DNA of 64,000 nt, taken from Apis mellifera. Lineage: Eukaryota > Arthropoda > Insecta > Hymenoptera > Apidae. The translations under genes and the position numbers were made by a program. The stretch covers positions 7,002,135-7,066,134 of the forward strand of contig NC_037648.1 in assembly GCF_003254395.2 (NCBI RefSeq). Reading direction: 5' to 3'. This document shows positions 34,601 through 46,700 of the stretch, in pieces. Under the pieces are notes generated by a model. It was not told where the DNA came from and ran no database searches. It saw only the letters and a program-made list of their open reading frames with translations. Positions within the stretch are counted from its first letter, which is position 1. Every line of letters starts with the position of its first letter.

Positions 34601-36513
34601 CAGTTTTAACTAAAGATCAAATTCGATTATTGCAAGAGAATTCAAATCTTGCAGATAAAACTGAAAAACTTGGCTCTATTGATTCGGATGCTTTAGATGA
34701 TTATTTGAATGGAGGTAACAACTCTCAAGAACAAGAGGAAGAATTATTACAGTATTTTCAACAAAGCAATTCATCGAGTTCAGATGTGGAAGCAAATACC
34801 ATTACTATTGATGAACAAATATCAAGATCTGATAAAGTTTCTCAATTAAGATTAATATTACAACAGAATTTAAAAGGAGGAACTGTACATGCACCTGATG
34901 TATTACCTGCTACTATCATTAGACAGAATGTTGAAAAACGTGAAATTACTCAAAAACATAACTTAATATTACCAACTTTATTAAATCAGTCGAATCAAAA
35001 TAATACCAGACGTAGAGTTAGTTTTGAAACGAATGTTATAGAACATGTCCAAGATTCGAATACTATTACTAATACAGTTCCACAAAGTCCTAATACACGT
35101 CGTCGAATATTTAATTTTACACCAATATCGCCGGGCCCACATTCTCCTATTAATGGTCGCGCTTCCAAATCTAACTCTGCAAATGCCAGTCCATTTGTTT
35201 CACCACGAAATACACCTGTGCCACGTTCAAGAAGTAATTTGCAAGCAAGTAATTCTAGAGCTCGTGTTCATAAATCTTTATCACGTTCAATATCTTGCAG
35301 TATGCCTTATACTAGTAAAAACGATACTTTTGTTGTTCCTACAAGTGGTCCAGAATTAGTTAGACAAGCATCATCTACACCGCAATTACCGTTAATTTCT
35401 ACTAAATCATCGGAAGTACAAGTTGACAGTAATTCAACTCAAATTTCAGTTACAAAAAGAGAAGGACAAGGATCACAATGTGCTGCATTTTTATCTTCTG
35501 ATTTAGCACCTCAAAAGCAGTTACTTATTAATTATCCAAGTCAGGAAAATTTGCAAGAAATTAAAAACGTTTATCAAAAAAGCCAACCTGATCAAGAAAT
35601 TAGCGAATTATTTCATAATAATAAACAATTTAGTAATGAACTTTATAGATCACAATCAGTTCCATTACATAGAATGGTCAATCCTGCATTAATGTCACCT
35701 ATTTCAACTCAACATTGCTTATCGTCTTTTCAAAGTCAAAGTTTTAATCCATCTACAAACAGTTCTATAGCACCTACACCGGTACCTAGTGAATTCAATG
35801 ATTTTGGATCAATGGGTCAATCAGAAGGACCTTCAACATATTTACTTGATGATGTTGATCCAAATTTTATATCAGATGATCAAAATTTCTTAATGAGTGA
35901 TAAAGAAATTACACCTGAAAACATAACAAATATATTAAATATTTTAGATGAAGAAGGAACTCAGAGTTTGCAAATTATACCAGAGCAACCTACAGAAGAA
36001 GGATTAATGGAAAATAATTCAATAGTGCTGGATGCTTTACCAAATTCCAACTTAAACTTATCAGAAGAAGATATGTTAGATCCATCAAATGTACTTGATA
36101 TTCCAGTAGGTGGAGCTTTACAAAAAATAATACAATCACGCTCTTACCCTAATACACCATTACCTGTGCCAGTATCAACATATACACCATCTTATACAGA
36201 AGATAGTAATGGATCAAGATCATATCCTTCCACACCATTACATACTGTTCAATCACAAGAAACGTATCAAGAAACTAATGAACCTATGCTTTCAAGTCCT
36301 ACTTTGAACTCTTTAAATTTGCACAATGAAACTGCTAATGAGTCTACTTCTAATAGTTTGTGTAGGAATGTTGTGGATTTGCTTGAAGCTAATTTTCTTG
36401 GAGAAACTGATACTGAAACAAATGATTTAGATACACTTGGTAATTTTGATGGATTACAAGATGTTGATTCATTGACACCTTTGTTTAATGAAGTGACAGA
36501 GCCTAATCGTTGA
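28661..36513 (+). CDS. RFX7: RFX7-type winged-helix transcription factor
   Basis: Six coding exons join in frame to 1231 aa: 28661-29001, 31450-31704, 31840-32032, 32728-32941, 33013-33155 and 33964-36513. The RFX DNA-binding domain (about residues 168-247) is clear: HQTIMWIKTHLEEDPDVSLP, KQEVYDEYK, LSTADFGKVMKQVYPRVRPR and LGTRGNSRYCYAGMRKR. These wing and helix residues bind X-box DNA and resemble the RFX5/RFX7 branch more than ciliary RFX1-4. No RFX1-4-type dimerisation domain is seen. The large last exon is Ser/Asn/Gln-rich and probably disordered, with RSQSVPL, FTPISP and an acidic C-terminus. A PxLPxI motif (TPQLPLIS, residues 855-860) fits the ankyrin-binding motif known for RFX5/RFX7. 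Exon 1 is CG-rich and the other exons are AT-rich. Intron 1 is 2.4 kb. AATAAA lies at 36806-36811. RFX5 is the alternative name, but the length and tail favour RFX7. Confidence 0.9.
29002..31449 (+). other. RFX7-like intron 1
   Basis: This 2.4-kb intron runs from donor GTTAAT after the AG of codon S to acceptor TATATACAG; it restores the codon AG|T and continues to DESKTRIQEIF. It is AT-rich, with a pyrimidine-rich stretch (CTTTCTCTTTC) in its first 100 bp. No other feature is recognised. Confidence 0.7.
33700..33790. repeat. Hairpin-forming inverted repeat in RFX7-like intron 5
   Basis: TATGGTGCAT (33700-33709), followed by ATAATT, pairs with AATTATATAGG then ATGCACCATA (33781-33790). This gives a 10-bp perfect outer stem plus a second paired block and an AT-rich loop of about 55 nt. 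It could be a small foldback transposon remnant or a pre-miRNA-like hairpin. The loop is long for a miRNA. Confidence 0.4.
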
Positions 36514-37199
36514 AATATGCAAAATAAATACATGAATTATACAAAAATAATTCATGAATTTTTTGTGATTTTGTATAGTGATCTATCAAAAGTTGAAAAA
36601 ATAATTTTTAAATTGTATGCATGACAACATTCTATAATGATAATAATACTTTATATAAATATTCCATTTCAATATGCAAAGCATTATAGTGGCATATAAA
36701 ATAATTAATGAACAAATCTCAGTTTTTGTGGTAATATCAAATAATTTATATCACAGTGATTACATAAAATTAACATAAAGTTAAATCAATTTAAGTTTTT
36801 GTTAAAATAAATATTTTATTTTGTTTATATTTATTAAATATGAATTTGTCATTTGTAACTATTTATCAGGATATTTAAATTTTTATTACCTATATAATAT
36901 CTAATAAGAAAAATATTATCAGAATTAATTTATCTTTTTAATTGCAGTATTGTACAAACATAATAATGAAAGCAACATATTGGAAAATTCATATAAAAAA
37001 AACATATTTTTAAAAAAATTGACTATAAAATTGTATGTAATTTTAATTTAATTATCATTTATAATTTAATTAAAATGAAGAATTATATTCTTCTTAGATT
37101 TATATTGCTTATTTTTTTAAAATGAAAAAAAGGCACTGTGATGCAAACATAAATTTCTAAACATTATATATATTTTGGATTTGCCACTAGTGAAATTAA
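36514..37199 (+). other. RFX7-like 3' UTR and downstream flank
   Basis: AT-rich sequence after the RFX7-like stop. AATAAA at 36523-36528 is only about 10 nt past the stop, so the one at 36806-36811 is a better polyadenylation signal. No further gene is seen here. Confidence 0.5.
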
Positions 37200-40100
37200 A
37201 GTGTAAATGTCTTCTTCAGTGAAGTTTTAAATATCTTTGGTGGAACATTAAGTTTACAAGTGTAAAAAATATAACAAAGAAATTGCTCAAATGGAGCGAT
37301 TGTCGCTGTGAAGTATTTGAGATTCGAATAAGTGGAAGTTGATTTTATATAAATACTTTATATTCGTCGTTTCGAAACGTTTGTTTCTAAGTCATTTAAG
37401 AACGCGTTATTGCGACTTTGTTATTCAAGCGTTTCTAAGAAATATTTACGATCACCTGCTGGACATTGGTGAGCTTCTTTTTACATAACAATCGGTATTG
37501 AACCCAGTATGTAATATGCTCTTTTTGACTAGAAAATTAGAAGATTGTCAAAGAGCAAATATGTAAATTTGTAAATGTTTTATTTTATCTTATATTTGTA
37601 CGTATATATTTGTCAAATTTATATTTAATTGATAAAACATCACATTTTAGATCAGAAGTATTCAAACTTCGTAATATCATGTTATTCATTTTTTCATATT
37701 TTTCCTTTTCTTATTATATATTCTATGTTTTTAAATTTTATTATTAATATATCTATTAAACTGAAGATTATCATAAGCTTTTTTTAAGTATGATTCCAAA
37801 TTGTTATATTTAATATTAGTTGGATCTTTCAAAAATTAATTAAAATTCGTAAAATTGAAGTTTGAGCACTTTTGTTTTAAACAAAAAATAAAATGAAAAA
37901 AAAAACTTCAAAAAATAACATTGCGTATTTATGATATGTACTGGATTCTACATCGATAATAGTGCTAAATAATTATTGCAATGGCGGGTCTTCCTGGTAT
38001 GTCGTTTTGTTCGTCAATGAAATCCGAATTACCATAAATACACCGCCAATTTATATTTTTCTATGGCGCTCTTAATCAAGAATTTTATGAATTGGATAGT
38101 TATTTAATCAATTTTTATTCCTAATATCGTGGTTACTTAGCTTTTAAAGCAAAAAAAGATAGATCAGTCGTAAAAAATCCATGTGAAAATGGATATGATA
38201 CGGTCGATCACAGTTAAATGAATTTTATCACTTAAAATTATTTTTCACGTCAAAGTTTTAAATGGTGCGCTTCATGTCGTAAAGTATTAGATTTTTATAA
38301 AAATATTGGGTAAATGTTATTTACTCGTAAATGATCACGAATGCACGGCATTTGCAAGAATTCTATATTATCATTCTATAAAAAATTATATGGCGTTACA
38401 AATATATTAACACCATATAAAATATTATGTAGTATGATTTTTGTGAAATCTTGTTCTTTGAAAGTTACTATTGACATGTTAATAGCATAAACCAAATCTC
38501 ATCTTCTCGTTAATCTTTAATAATTAATTTATTCATTATTGTGACAATAAAAAAGAAAAAAAAATATATTAAAAATAATGATTTATTTGCAATTTATATT
38601 TTTTATTTAAAATATAAAAATAGTTTATATGTTTTTATTTTATTAATTTTTCATAATTTTGTAAATTCAAATTATATTTCGAATACGTTTTTGGTTTATG
38701 TTATTATCATATAAGGCACTACATTGCTAATACCAGTTTTTAATCGCCATTTCATGAACTGTAACTAATTATATGTGGGAATCTAGATAATGTTATTCAT
38801 AATGTTAATTAAGAATTTGAAATGTAAGCTGCACGTTTCTATTAACCTTTTGAAGTATTCATCGATCTAAGACAATGATCAGATAGTTTGAAAAGTAACT
38901 TTTAAAATATCTACGAAAATTTTTTCAATGAAAGTAATCTTTCGGCATATCACAACATTTTTAATAACAAATTAAGAATAGAAAATCAAAAAAAATTTTT
39001 TGAATATTATTGAAAAAACATAGAGCATTGTAAGGAATAGTGCGCCAATGTAATAAATTTATTTTTATATTTGGATTCAAATTATTCAAATGCGGAATAA
39101 GATCATAGATAAAAAAAATGAAGAAAAAAAAAATAATACTTCAAAGAGTTAATAAATATTTCTGATAATTACATCACATTTATAAGCAACAAAAAAACAT
39201 TAGTTTCCCACACAACCTGAAATACAGTGAGAGTAACACATTCTTTCTATGAAATGAGTTACAACGTAGTTTCAAATATTTTAAACTATTAAAACAACTA
39301 ATAAGACGGTAATCATACTGTAAGGCGAGTTGTGAATTGTACAAATATAAAAAGAAACATTCGTCGAACCAAGTAGTGATTTGAAACTAGCAATTAATTA
39401 AATGGGCGAAGAGAAAAGAGGACTCGATCTATTAGATTGTGAAATGAAAAAAAAATTATGAAAGAAAAATTAATGAAAAATATAAATCGAGCAAGTATAG
39501 AAAGTTATTAAACATAATATATAAATAAATAACTTTCATTACCTTGACCAAATGATCGAAGATCTTGGAAATTTCTATAATAGTACAGCTATTTATACTC
39601 GTAAATAAAAGGAAATATATACTATGATATTACTTGTTGTTGTAACGCACAAAGATTTTAAGTAGAAATTATTCGATATTATCGTGTAATCAGGGTTGTC
39701 TGTGCTGTTTGACTTACGATATGAATTCATCTAGATGCGAATATCGATATATTTATGAAAAAAAGATAAGAAACATTTTTACGAAATAATTATAATGTGC
39801 AATAATTGTATTACTTTTTATTTGTTAAAAAAAGAAAAAAAAGAAAAGAGAAGAGAAAAGAAAAAATTATAAAATTATCAATTCAAATTAACAGTAGAAG
39901 AAATTGTCAAAATTGATACTAGTATCTAGAAATCTGTAACATAACAGCACCGATTTATAAAAAAGAAGAAAAAAAAAATAAAACAACGGAAACAAATTAT
40001 ATTGAAACATATATACATTCATATTTACAAGAACAGTCAATAGATATAGTTATATTTAAACAATAAAATAATAATAATGATGATCTTGTCTATATAAAAT

Positions 40101-41200
40101 ATTTAAATACTATGTTATTTCAATAAAAAAACGAATATACGTTAATGAGACAAGATTATTTAAATGGGCATAGTATAACTAAATCTAATTTTGCACTGTA
40201 TTTTTCCCTCCATCGAAAATTTAATTAAAATTAATTAATAGGATATTTATATATATTTTTTAAATAATTTTTTATTTATATATATTCTATCATATATAAT
40301 TTAATAATATAACAAAAATTTTATGTAATTATTTTTTTATGTTGTTTAACATTTTTTTTTTCTCGAATTGAATTATAAATTTCGACGGAGAAAAAATAGA
40401 GTACAAATAAATAAATATTCGGATATAACAATATTGCATGGGGTAGAACAGTTTTATAGATCAGTAAAATATTATATGTCGTAATTGTAGAATGCAATAA
40501 TTTATCGATTATCATAATTAGGAATACGTAGAATGAAATAATTTTCATAAAACAAGATCCATCGATCATAAGTTAATACGAAGATATTTTTCTCTTTTTA
40601 ATTTTTAAAATATGATTCAAATTAATTTAATTCGAGTTTTCTATTCTTTAACGTCATCATGAATGAATATTATTCTATACAATCAAGTGAAAAATACATG
40701 AAATATATTTGCACGGAAAAACTAAAAGAAAGTATGGATAAAATTAATATTGTTTCTCGCAGATTGATTTTATTAATAATTTAAAAGAGAAAAAAAACTC
40801 GCCTTGCTTATTTTCCGTCAAATATATTTATAATATACGTAATCTTGCCACATTCAACGATCTGCGTTTTGTTTCTTGTCAAAGATTTTGTATTACTTTC
40901 AACACTGAAAAAAATAGACCTGGCGAAACTATACGGCTTTACTGTCGTTTTGAGGCTTATTGATCTTCGAAGGATCGTTTTTTTTGATTCTTCAAGATCC
41001 TTTTGCTTCGTTAATGAAAAATAAAAAAAAAAGAAAAAAACAAAAATTTCTCTACCTATTTTGTATGGTCGAATGTCAGGTAGACTAAATCAAGCAATAG
41101 GAAAACGGTATTCCCATTGCATGTGCTAGTGTCACTGGCAATTTATTTTGCTTTGTAAATAAAAATTCTTTTTTAGTAAAAAAAAAAAGTGCAAAAAAAA
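37200..41200 (+). other. Compositional island, likely noncoding transcript or extended 3' UTR
   Basis: Over about 4 kb the sequence is less AT-biased than its flanks. It carries scattered CpG, a CGTTTCGAAACG palindrome (37.37 kb) and many A/G-only runs on the plus strand, such as the one at 39830-39866. There is no long ORF on either strand; the 82-codon minus frame at 40321-40569 has no family resemblance. Two tiny plus-strand ORFs stand out, 37981-38037 (MAGLPGMSF...) and 39402-39461 (MGEEKRGLDL...). The island ends near an AATAAA-type signal at about 41.16 kb. Plus-strand purine bias suggests transcription rightward, either as a long noncoding RNA or as a neural-type extended RFX7 3' UTR. 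Both are inference. Confidence 0.4.
40964..41002 (+). repeat. Imperfect hairpin GATCTTCGAAGGATC ... GATTCTTCAAGATCC
   Basis: Two 15-nt arms separated by about 9 nt (a T-rich loop) pair with one mismatch and one bulge, near the right end of the 37-41 kb island. It may be an RNA stem-loop if the island is transcribed. The stem is too short for a standard pre-miRNA. Confidence 0.35.
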
Positions 41201-43773
41201 TCATTAAAAAGAAACATAAAAAATGCAGTTCCCTTTATTCCTTATAAAATAATGATAAATTTCCATTATTTTTTCGCGAAAATTTTCTTTTTTAAATAAT
41301 ATGAAATTTTATATCATAAAATTATTTTATTTTAAATTGGATATTAAATTTATTCTTGTGAAATATTTATTTTATAAAAATTTTTTAAAAATTAAATCAA
41401 TTTTTATAGTTTTGTTTTACAGTAAAACTATTTTTATAAAAAAACTATTTTTAAAATATATATCATATAAACATTTTTAATAATATTTGGAATTATTTTT
41501 ATTCAGTTAGTGTTATGTATTTCTATTATATTGTACATGTCAGTAATTGTTTTTTTTGTGTTTTAAAAAAATTAATTACTGAAAAATTTATATCAATACG
41601 AACAAATTTTTACTATTTTATTTTAGGTATTTTTACATCAAAATAAAATTATACATATCTCAATATTTGATTCATTTTTTATTTCATTCATTATGAAATA
41701 AAATTCTTTGAATTCATATTTCATTAGTTTTTTAATGTTTAGTATATAGGATGAACAAAATAACTTGATTGGAATTGCTCATAAAATATCTTGTTACTAA
41801 TTAATATTAAAAAATAATTAAAAAATATTTCAAACAGAAGTTGAAAGGAGCGTATATTCTGATATTTTTTGATTTATTAGTTTTTTTATAAAATAATATT
41901 TAAAGAACTTATAAAAGTCAATTTTTTTTAATGAAATTATATACATTTGAATATATTATTCGATGCAACTCATTATTTTCTACAAAAAATATTAAGCTAT
42001 TTATATCAAAAAAATATTAAAATATCTTTTAAATTAATTTAAATTAATTTAGACTTTATATGAAAAATAAGAAATACGCAAAATACTTGTTCGTATTTTC
42101 CTTGTTTTTCATATTTCAAATTTTATATAATTTAAATTAATAATAAATTATAATATTTCTATAAATGAAAATGATTTTTTAATATATATATATAATTTAT
42201 AATATAAAATATAATATATAGTTTAATATTTTTTTATAGGAAATAACATGTTGCTTAATAAAAAATTATATGATTCCATTTAAAAATAAATAAAATCGAT
42301 TTATAAAAACTAATAACATCAAAATATGCGTTTCTTAAAACCAATTTTTATATGAAATTTTTTAATATAAACAATTATTATAAACAACTAAGATATTCCA
42401 GATTATTAAATTTTGTTTATCCTGTATTAAATTATTTGAAGAATTTTAATTATTGTGATTTCTTGAAGTTAATAAATACTGTGATATTTATAAATATTGT
42501 GTATGAATACTTCTATAAATGATCTTTTCTGTACATTTTTTTATTGTATATATGTATTTTAATCTTACAGAATTATATATTACAGATCATTTTCTTTGGT
42601 TTATATTTGCTCATATAAATGTAATATACTTTATACAAATTATTTATTTAAAATACAAATTTATTAAAATATTATAGCTTCTTATTTTAAAAATTTTAGT
42701 TTGATTTTATGAGTTTTTTTAATTAATATTTCAAATTTTATATTTTTAATGAAAAAAGAAAAAGAAGCAATGTCAAATAAAGTCATACCAAAACGTACTA
42801 TAGATATAATAAGAAAATAGATTATATAAAACATAAAACATGTATGTGAATACATGTAACATATACTTTTGTATAATTTATATCTATATGGTAAATAAAA
42901 TGTTAATTCTTATATGGTCTTAATATTATTAATTTTTTTTAAATATTTTGTATACATATTTTAAACGAAAACAAAATTCAACCAAACATAATTGCATGGT
43001 AGTATAAGTTAGATATTATTCTTTAAAATATATTGCTTAATAATTAATGTAAATAAAATTTAAGTTCATTTTAAATTTAATTATATTTATAAAAAAAAGA
43101 ATTATTTATTAAAGATATTTTTTTGAGAATAATTTGTTTTCTTATATAAAATCTTAAATTAATAAATTTGTTAATATAAAAAAATTATTATATTATCAAT
43201 CAAAATATAATTATATTACAAATTAAGATTGATATTACCCATTCAATGTTGCAAATAATAAAATTTAAATTAATATAACTGATTTTTTATAAATAAAAAA
43301 TAATTTTTTTGCAGAATTATATTTTGTAAAAATTTTAAAATTGTAAAATTATTCTTATAAATTTTAAATAATATAACAATTTTTAGATTACAATACATAA
43401 TTATATACAATTTTACTTTTAAATATAATTATGTATAATACATTATATATCGCTTTTTATTATATTTATATATTGTTTTATTATATTGTTTTATTTTGTT
43501 TTTAGAAATTCTCTAAAGTGATAATGATAAATTTGCATTAATTACTATATAAACTCCAATATATTAAAAAAAAATAATTAAATAAAAAAATAAAAATAAT
43601 TTAATACAAAGTTTTCAATTGAAAAATCTAATACATTTTAATTAAAATTGTATAATTGTATAATTCTGCATCTATGATTATTATAATAAAATATTAATTG
43701 TAAAATGCAACATCGATACTGCACCAAATAATTTATTTTGCTTATTATTTTAAATTGAATCTTAGTACGGTAA
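41201..43773. other. AT-rich intergenic region upstream of the YME1L 3' end
   Basis: AT-rich stretch between the 37-41 kb island and the YME1L stop (minus strand). It contains the foldback element at 41747-42424. The YME1L polyadenylation hexamer (minus strand) lies at 43737-43732. No gene is recognised. Confidence 0.6.
41747..42424. mobile_element. Foldback MITE-like element with diverged long terminal inverted repeats
   Basis: The left end reads TA-TAGGATGAACAAAATAA; the right end in reverse complement reads TA-CAGGATAAACAAAATTT. Further in, GCGTATATTCTGAT followed by TTATTAGTTTTTTTATAAA on the left matches ACGCATATTTTGATG followed by TTATTAGTTTTTATAAA on the right, so the arms extend about 150 bp. 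The centre has its own palindrome, ATGAAAAATAAGAAATACG and CGTATTTTCCTTGTTTTTCAT near 42059-42110. The length is about 680 bp, flanked by TA, as for Tc1/mariner-type insertions. It has no transposase ORF, so it is non-autonomous and old. Confidence 0.6.
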
Positions 43774-46700
43774 TTATAATACATGTTCAGATGGATCTAT
43801 AATTCGTGATTGATTTTTTAAAGTTTCAGTTGAAATTTTTTCTCCATTAATTACAGCTTCTACATCCTTAGAGCTTAATGTTTCATATTTAAGCAAAGCA
43901 TCTGCTACTTTTTTTAGTTCTTTTGCATGTTTTTGTAATATCATTTTTGCTCGTTCATATGATTCCTAAAATACAAAATATTTTATATTGTATAATATTA
44001 TAAAATATTATAAATATAAATATTATAAAATATTATAAGCCATGGAATTAATATCATATGATGGCAATATTTACTTGTAAAAGACGTTTCACTTCATTAT
44101 CACTAAGATCATTTGCATTCGGACCTGATGGATATCCATCTGTTCGATTTCCCATGCGAACTCCAAAACCAACTTTTTCAGACATGCCATATAAATTTAC
44201 CATTTCTTCTGCGATAGAAGTTGCAGCCTAAGAAATATAATTATCTATGATTATATAATATATTATTTTATTATATAATATTTTATTTTGTTATATATAA
44301 ATAATATTAGAAATATTTTTATATTAGATATTTAATTTTTAACTTTTATAATGTATATACGTATAAATATCAAAAAATTATTAATTTAAAAATAAATTGA
44401 AAATACCTTAAAATCACTTTGTGCTCCTGCTGTTATTTTATCAGGGCCAAAAATTAATTCTTCTGCAGCACGACCACCCATTGCACTATCCATTTGAGCC
44501 AATAATTTTGATTTTGTTATATGAATTTGATCTTTGTTAGATAAAAATGCAGTCTATAAATATATATATATATATATACAGAATGTTCAATACATTGGAT
44601 CAATTTTAAAAATGATAAGTTTTTGAGAAAAGTGATAAAGAAAAAATTTTTAATGTTTTTTGACAAACATAATAATGTATGTGAATTTTTCATATTTGCA
44701 ATATTATTTAAGAAACAAAAATGAAATTTTTTAAATGGAATATTATAAATCGTATGAAATTCAATTTATTTCATTTATTTCTAATTTGTTATGATTTTAA
44801 AAGCCTAATATGCTACATGTTTTAAATTTATTTTGATGCATTTCTTTTTGATTTTCATATGGCATAAACAAATTTATGATATTTTTTAAAAAACTGGATT
44901 TTTATTTCTTGAATAATATTATAGATATGATTTTTTTTTTATATTTATAAATATAAAAAATTCTTGTACGTCATAAAAAAATATTAAAACTTTTTTCTTT
45001 GTTATCTTTTTAAAAAATTTATCATTTTTTAAAAAAAAACTGATCCAATATACCATAAATATATCGCGTTCCTACTCTGTATATATATACATATTATTAA
45101 AAAAATAAGACAATAATTATAAATGATTATATTAAGAAAAAAAATAAATGGTTAAATAATTAGATATAACCATAGATATAATTTATTTCTAAAAATTTTG
45201 TAACAATATCAATAAAATAAAATCGTTAATATATATATACATATACATATATATGTATATGTATATATACATATTATAATACTTACGTGTCCTAAAGAAT
45301 GTCCATGAGGCATAATAGTAATTTTATGCAATGCAGGTGCATCTTTAGTATAATATGCAACTAATGCATGTCCTGCTTCATGATATGCTGTAATACTATT
45401 AGTTTCAGTGTCATTAATTTTTAATTTTCTTTCTGGACCCATGATTAATTTATCTCTAGCATATTCTAAATGTTTCATTGAAACATATTCAGCATCATTT
45501 ATGGCAGCTCTTAAAGCTGCTTGATTTACCTTTTAAAATTAAATCCATAATAATGAAATTAATTTGACTTAAAGAATTAATTTTTAATTAATCTCTAATG
45601 TAATCAATAAAAATAAAAAAATACTTTTTTTTTATTATAAATAAATTATAGTTATAAATAGCAGTTCATTCTAGTATAAAAGGAAATAATGACATGTAAA
45701 TAACTTGAAAAATTAAAAAAATTTTAATTTTGAATTTTATTTATTTTATAGCAAGAATTTATTTTTTTTATTATTTTCTAATCTTTTTACCATTTTTATT
45801 TTATACATAAATTGATCACGTAAGAGATTAAAATACTATATGAAAAGTTATATAATTAAAAAAATACCATATTTTCTATATCAGCTCCAGTAAATCCAAC
45901 AGTGCATTTTGCTAAATAACTTGTATCAACATCTCGTGTTAATATTTTTGATAAATATAAATCAAAAATTTCTTTTCGGCTAGAATAATCTGGTATATCA
46001 ACTACAACCTCAACATCAAAACGACCAGGACGCATTAATGCTTTATCTAAATCATCACGTCTATTTGTTGCTCCTAATACTATAACTCCTTCATTTTGAA
46101 GAAATCTACAAATATAAAAAAAAAAGAAAATTATTGATAAATGATAAATCATAATGTCAATATTAAATTTAATATATTATAATTATAAATTATGATAGAA
46201 ATTAATAATTTAAAAATTTTAAAATAAACTTTAATGAAAAAATAAAATTAACTACAAAGAGGAGAAAAAATTGAATTATTTAATTAGTATTATTTATTCA
46301 TGCTATTAAATCATTTAATTTCCATATAATTAAATATAACATAAATATATATATATTATTTATATTGTATTATTTCGTAAATTGATTTTCTTCGATAATG
46401 AAACAATAAAAAAGAATAATTTGAAAAAATATATTAAAAATAATAAAAAATTTTGTAAAACAATAATATATTTAATTATAATAATTAAATAAAAAAAAAA
46501 ATAATTTGAAAATCAATTAACATAAATGCTATATATTTCTTGTATTATAGAATAATTAGTTAGAAAAAAAATTATATTATAATAAGAAATAATTTTTAAT
46601 AATTCCTTCATTTCTTTTTCTACCAATTTCCTTCTTTTTATATACATAAAATCGTTAATTTCATATTAATTGCTAAGATCATCTTGTATACTTCAAAAAA

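Noticed and set aside
35045..35359. 104-codon ORF in an alternative frame of the RFX7 last exon
   Set aside because: Shadow of the main frame; no independent start context or motif.
40321..40569. 82-codon minus-strand ORF in the 37-41 kb region
   Set aside because: Ile/Leu/Tyr rich, no motif, opposite to the presumed transcript strand.
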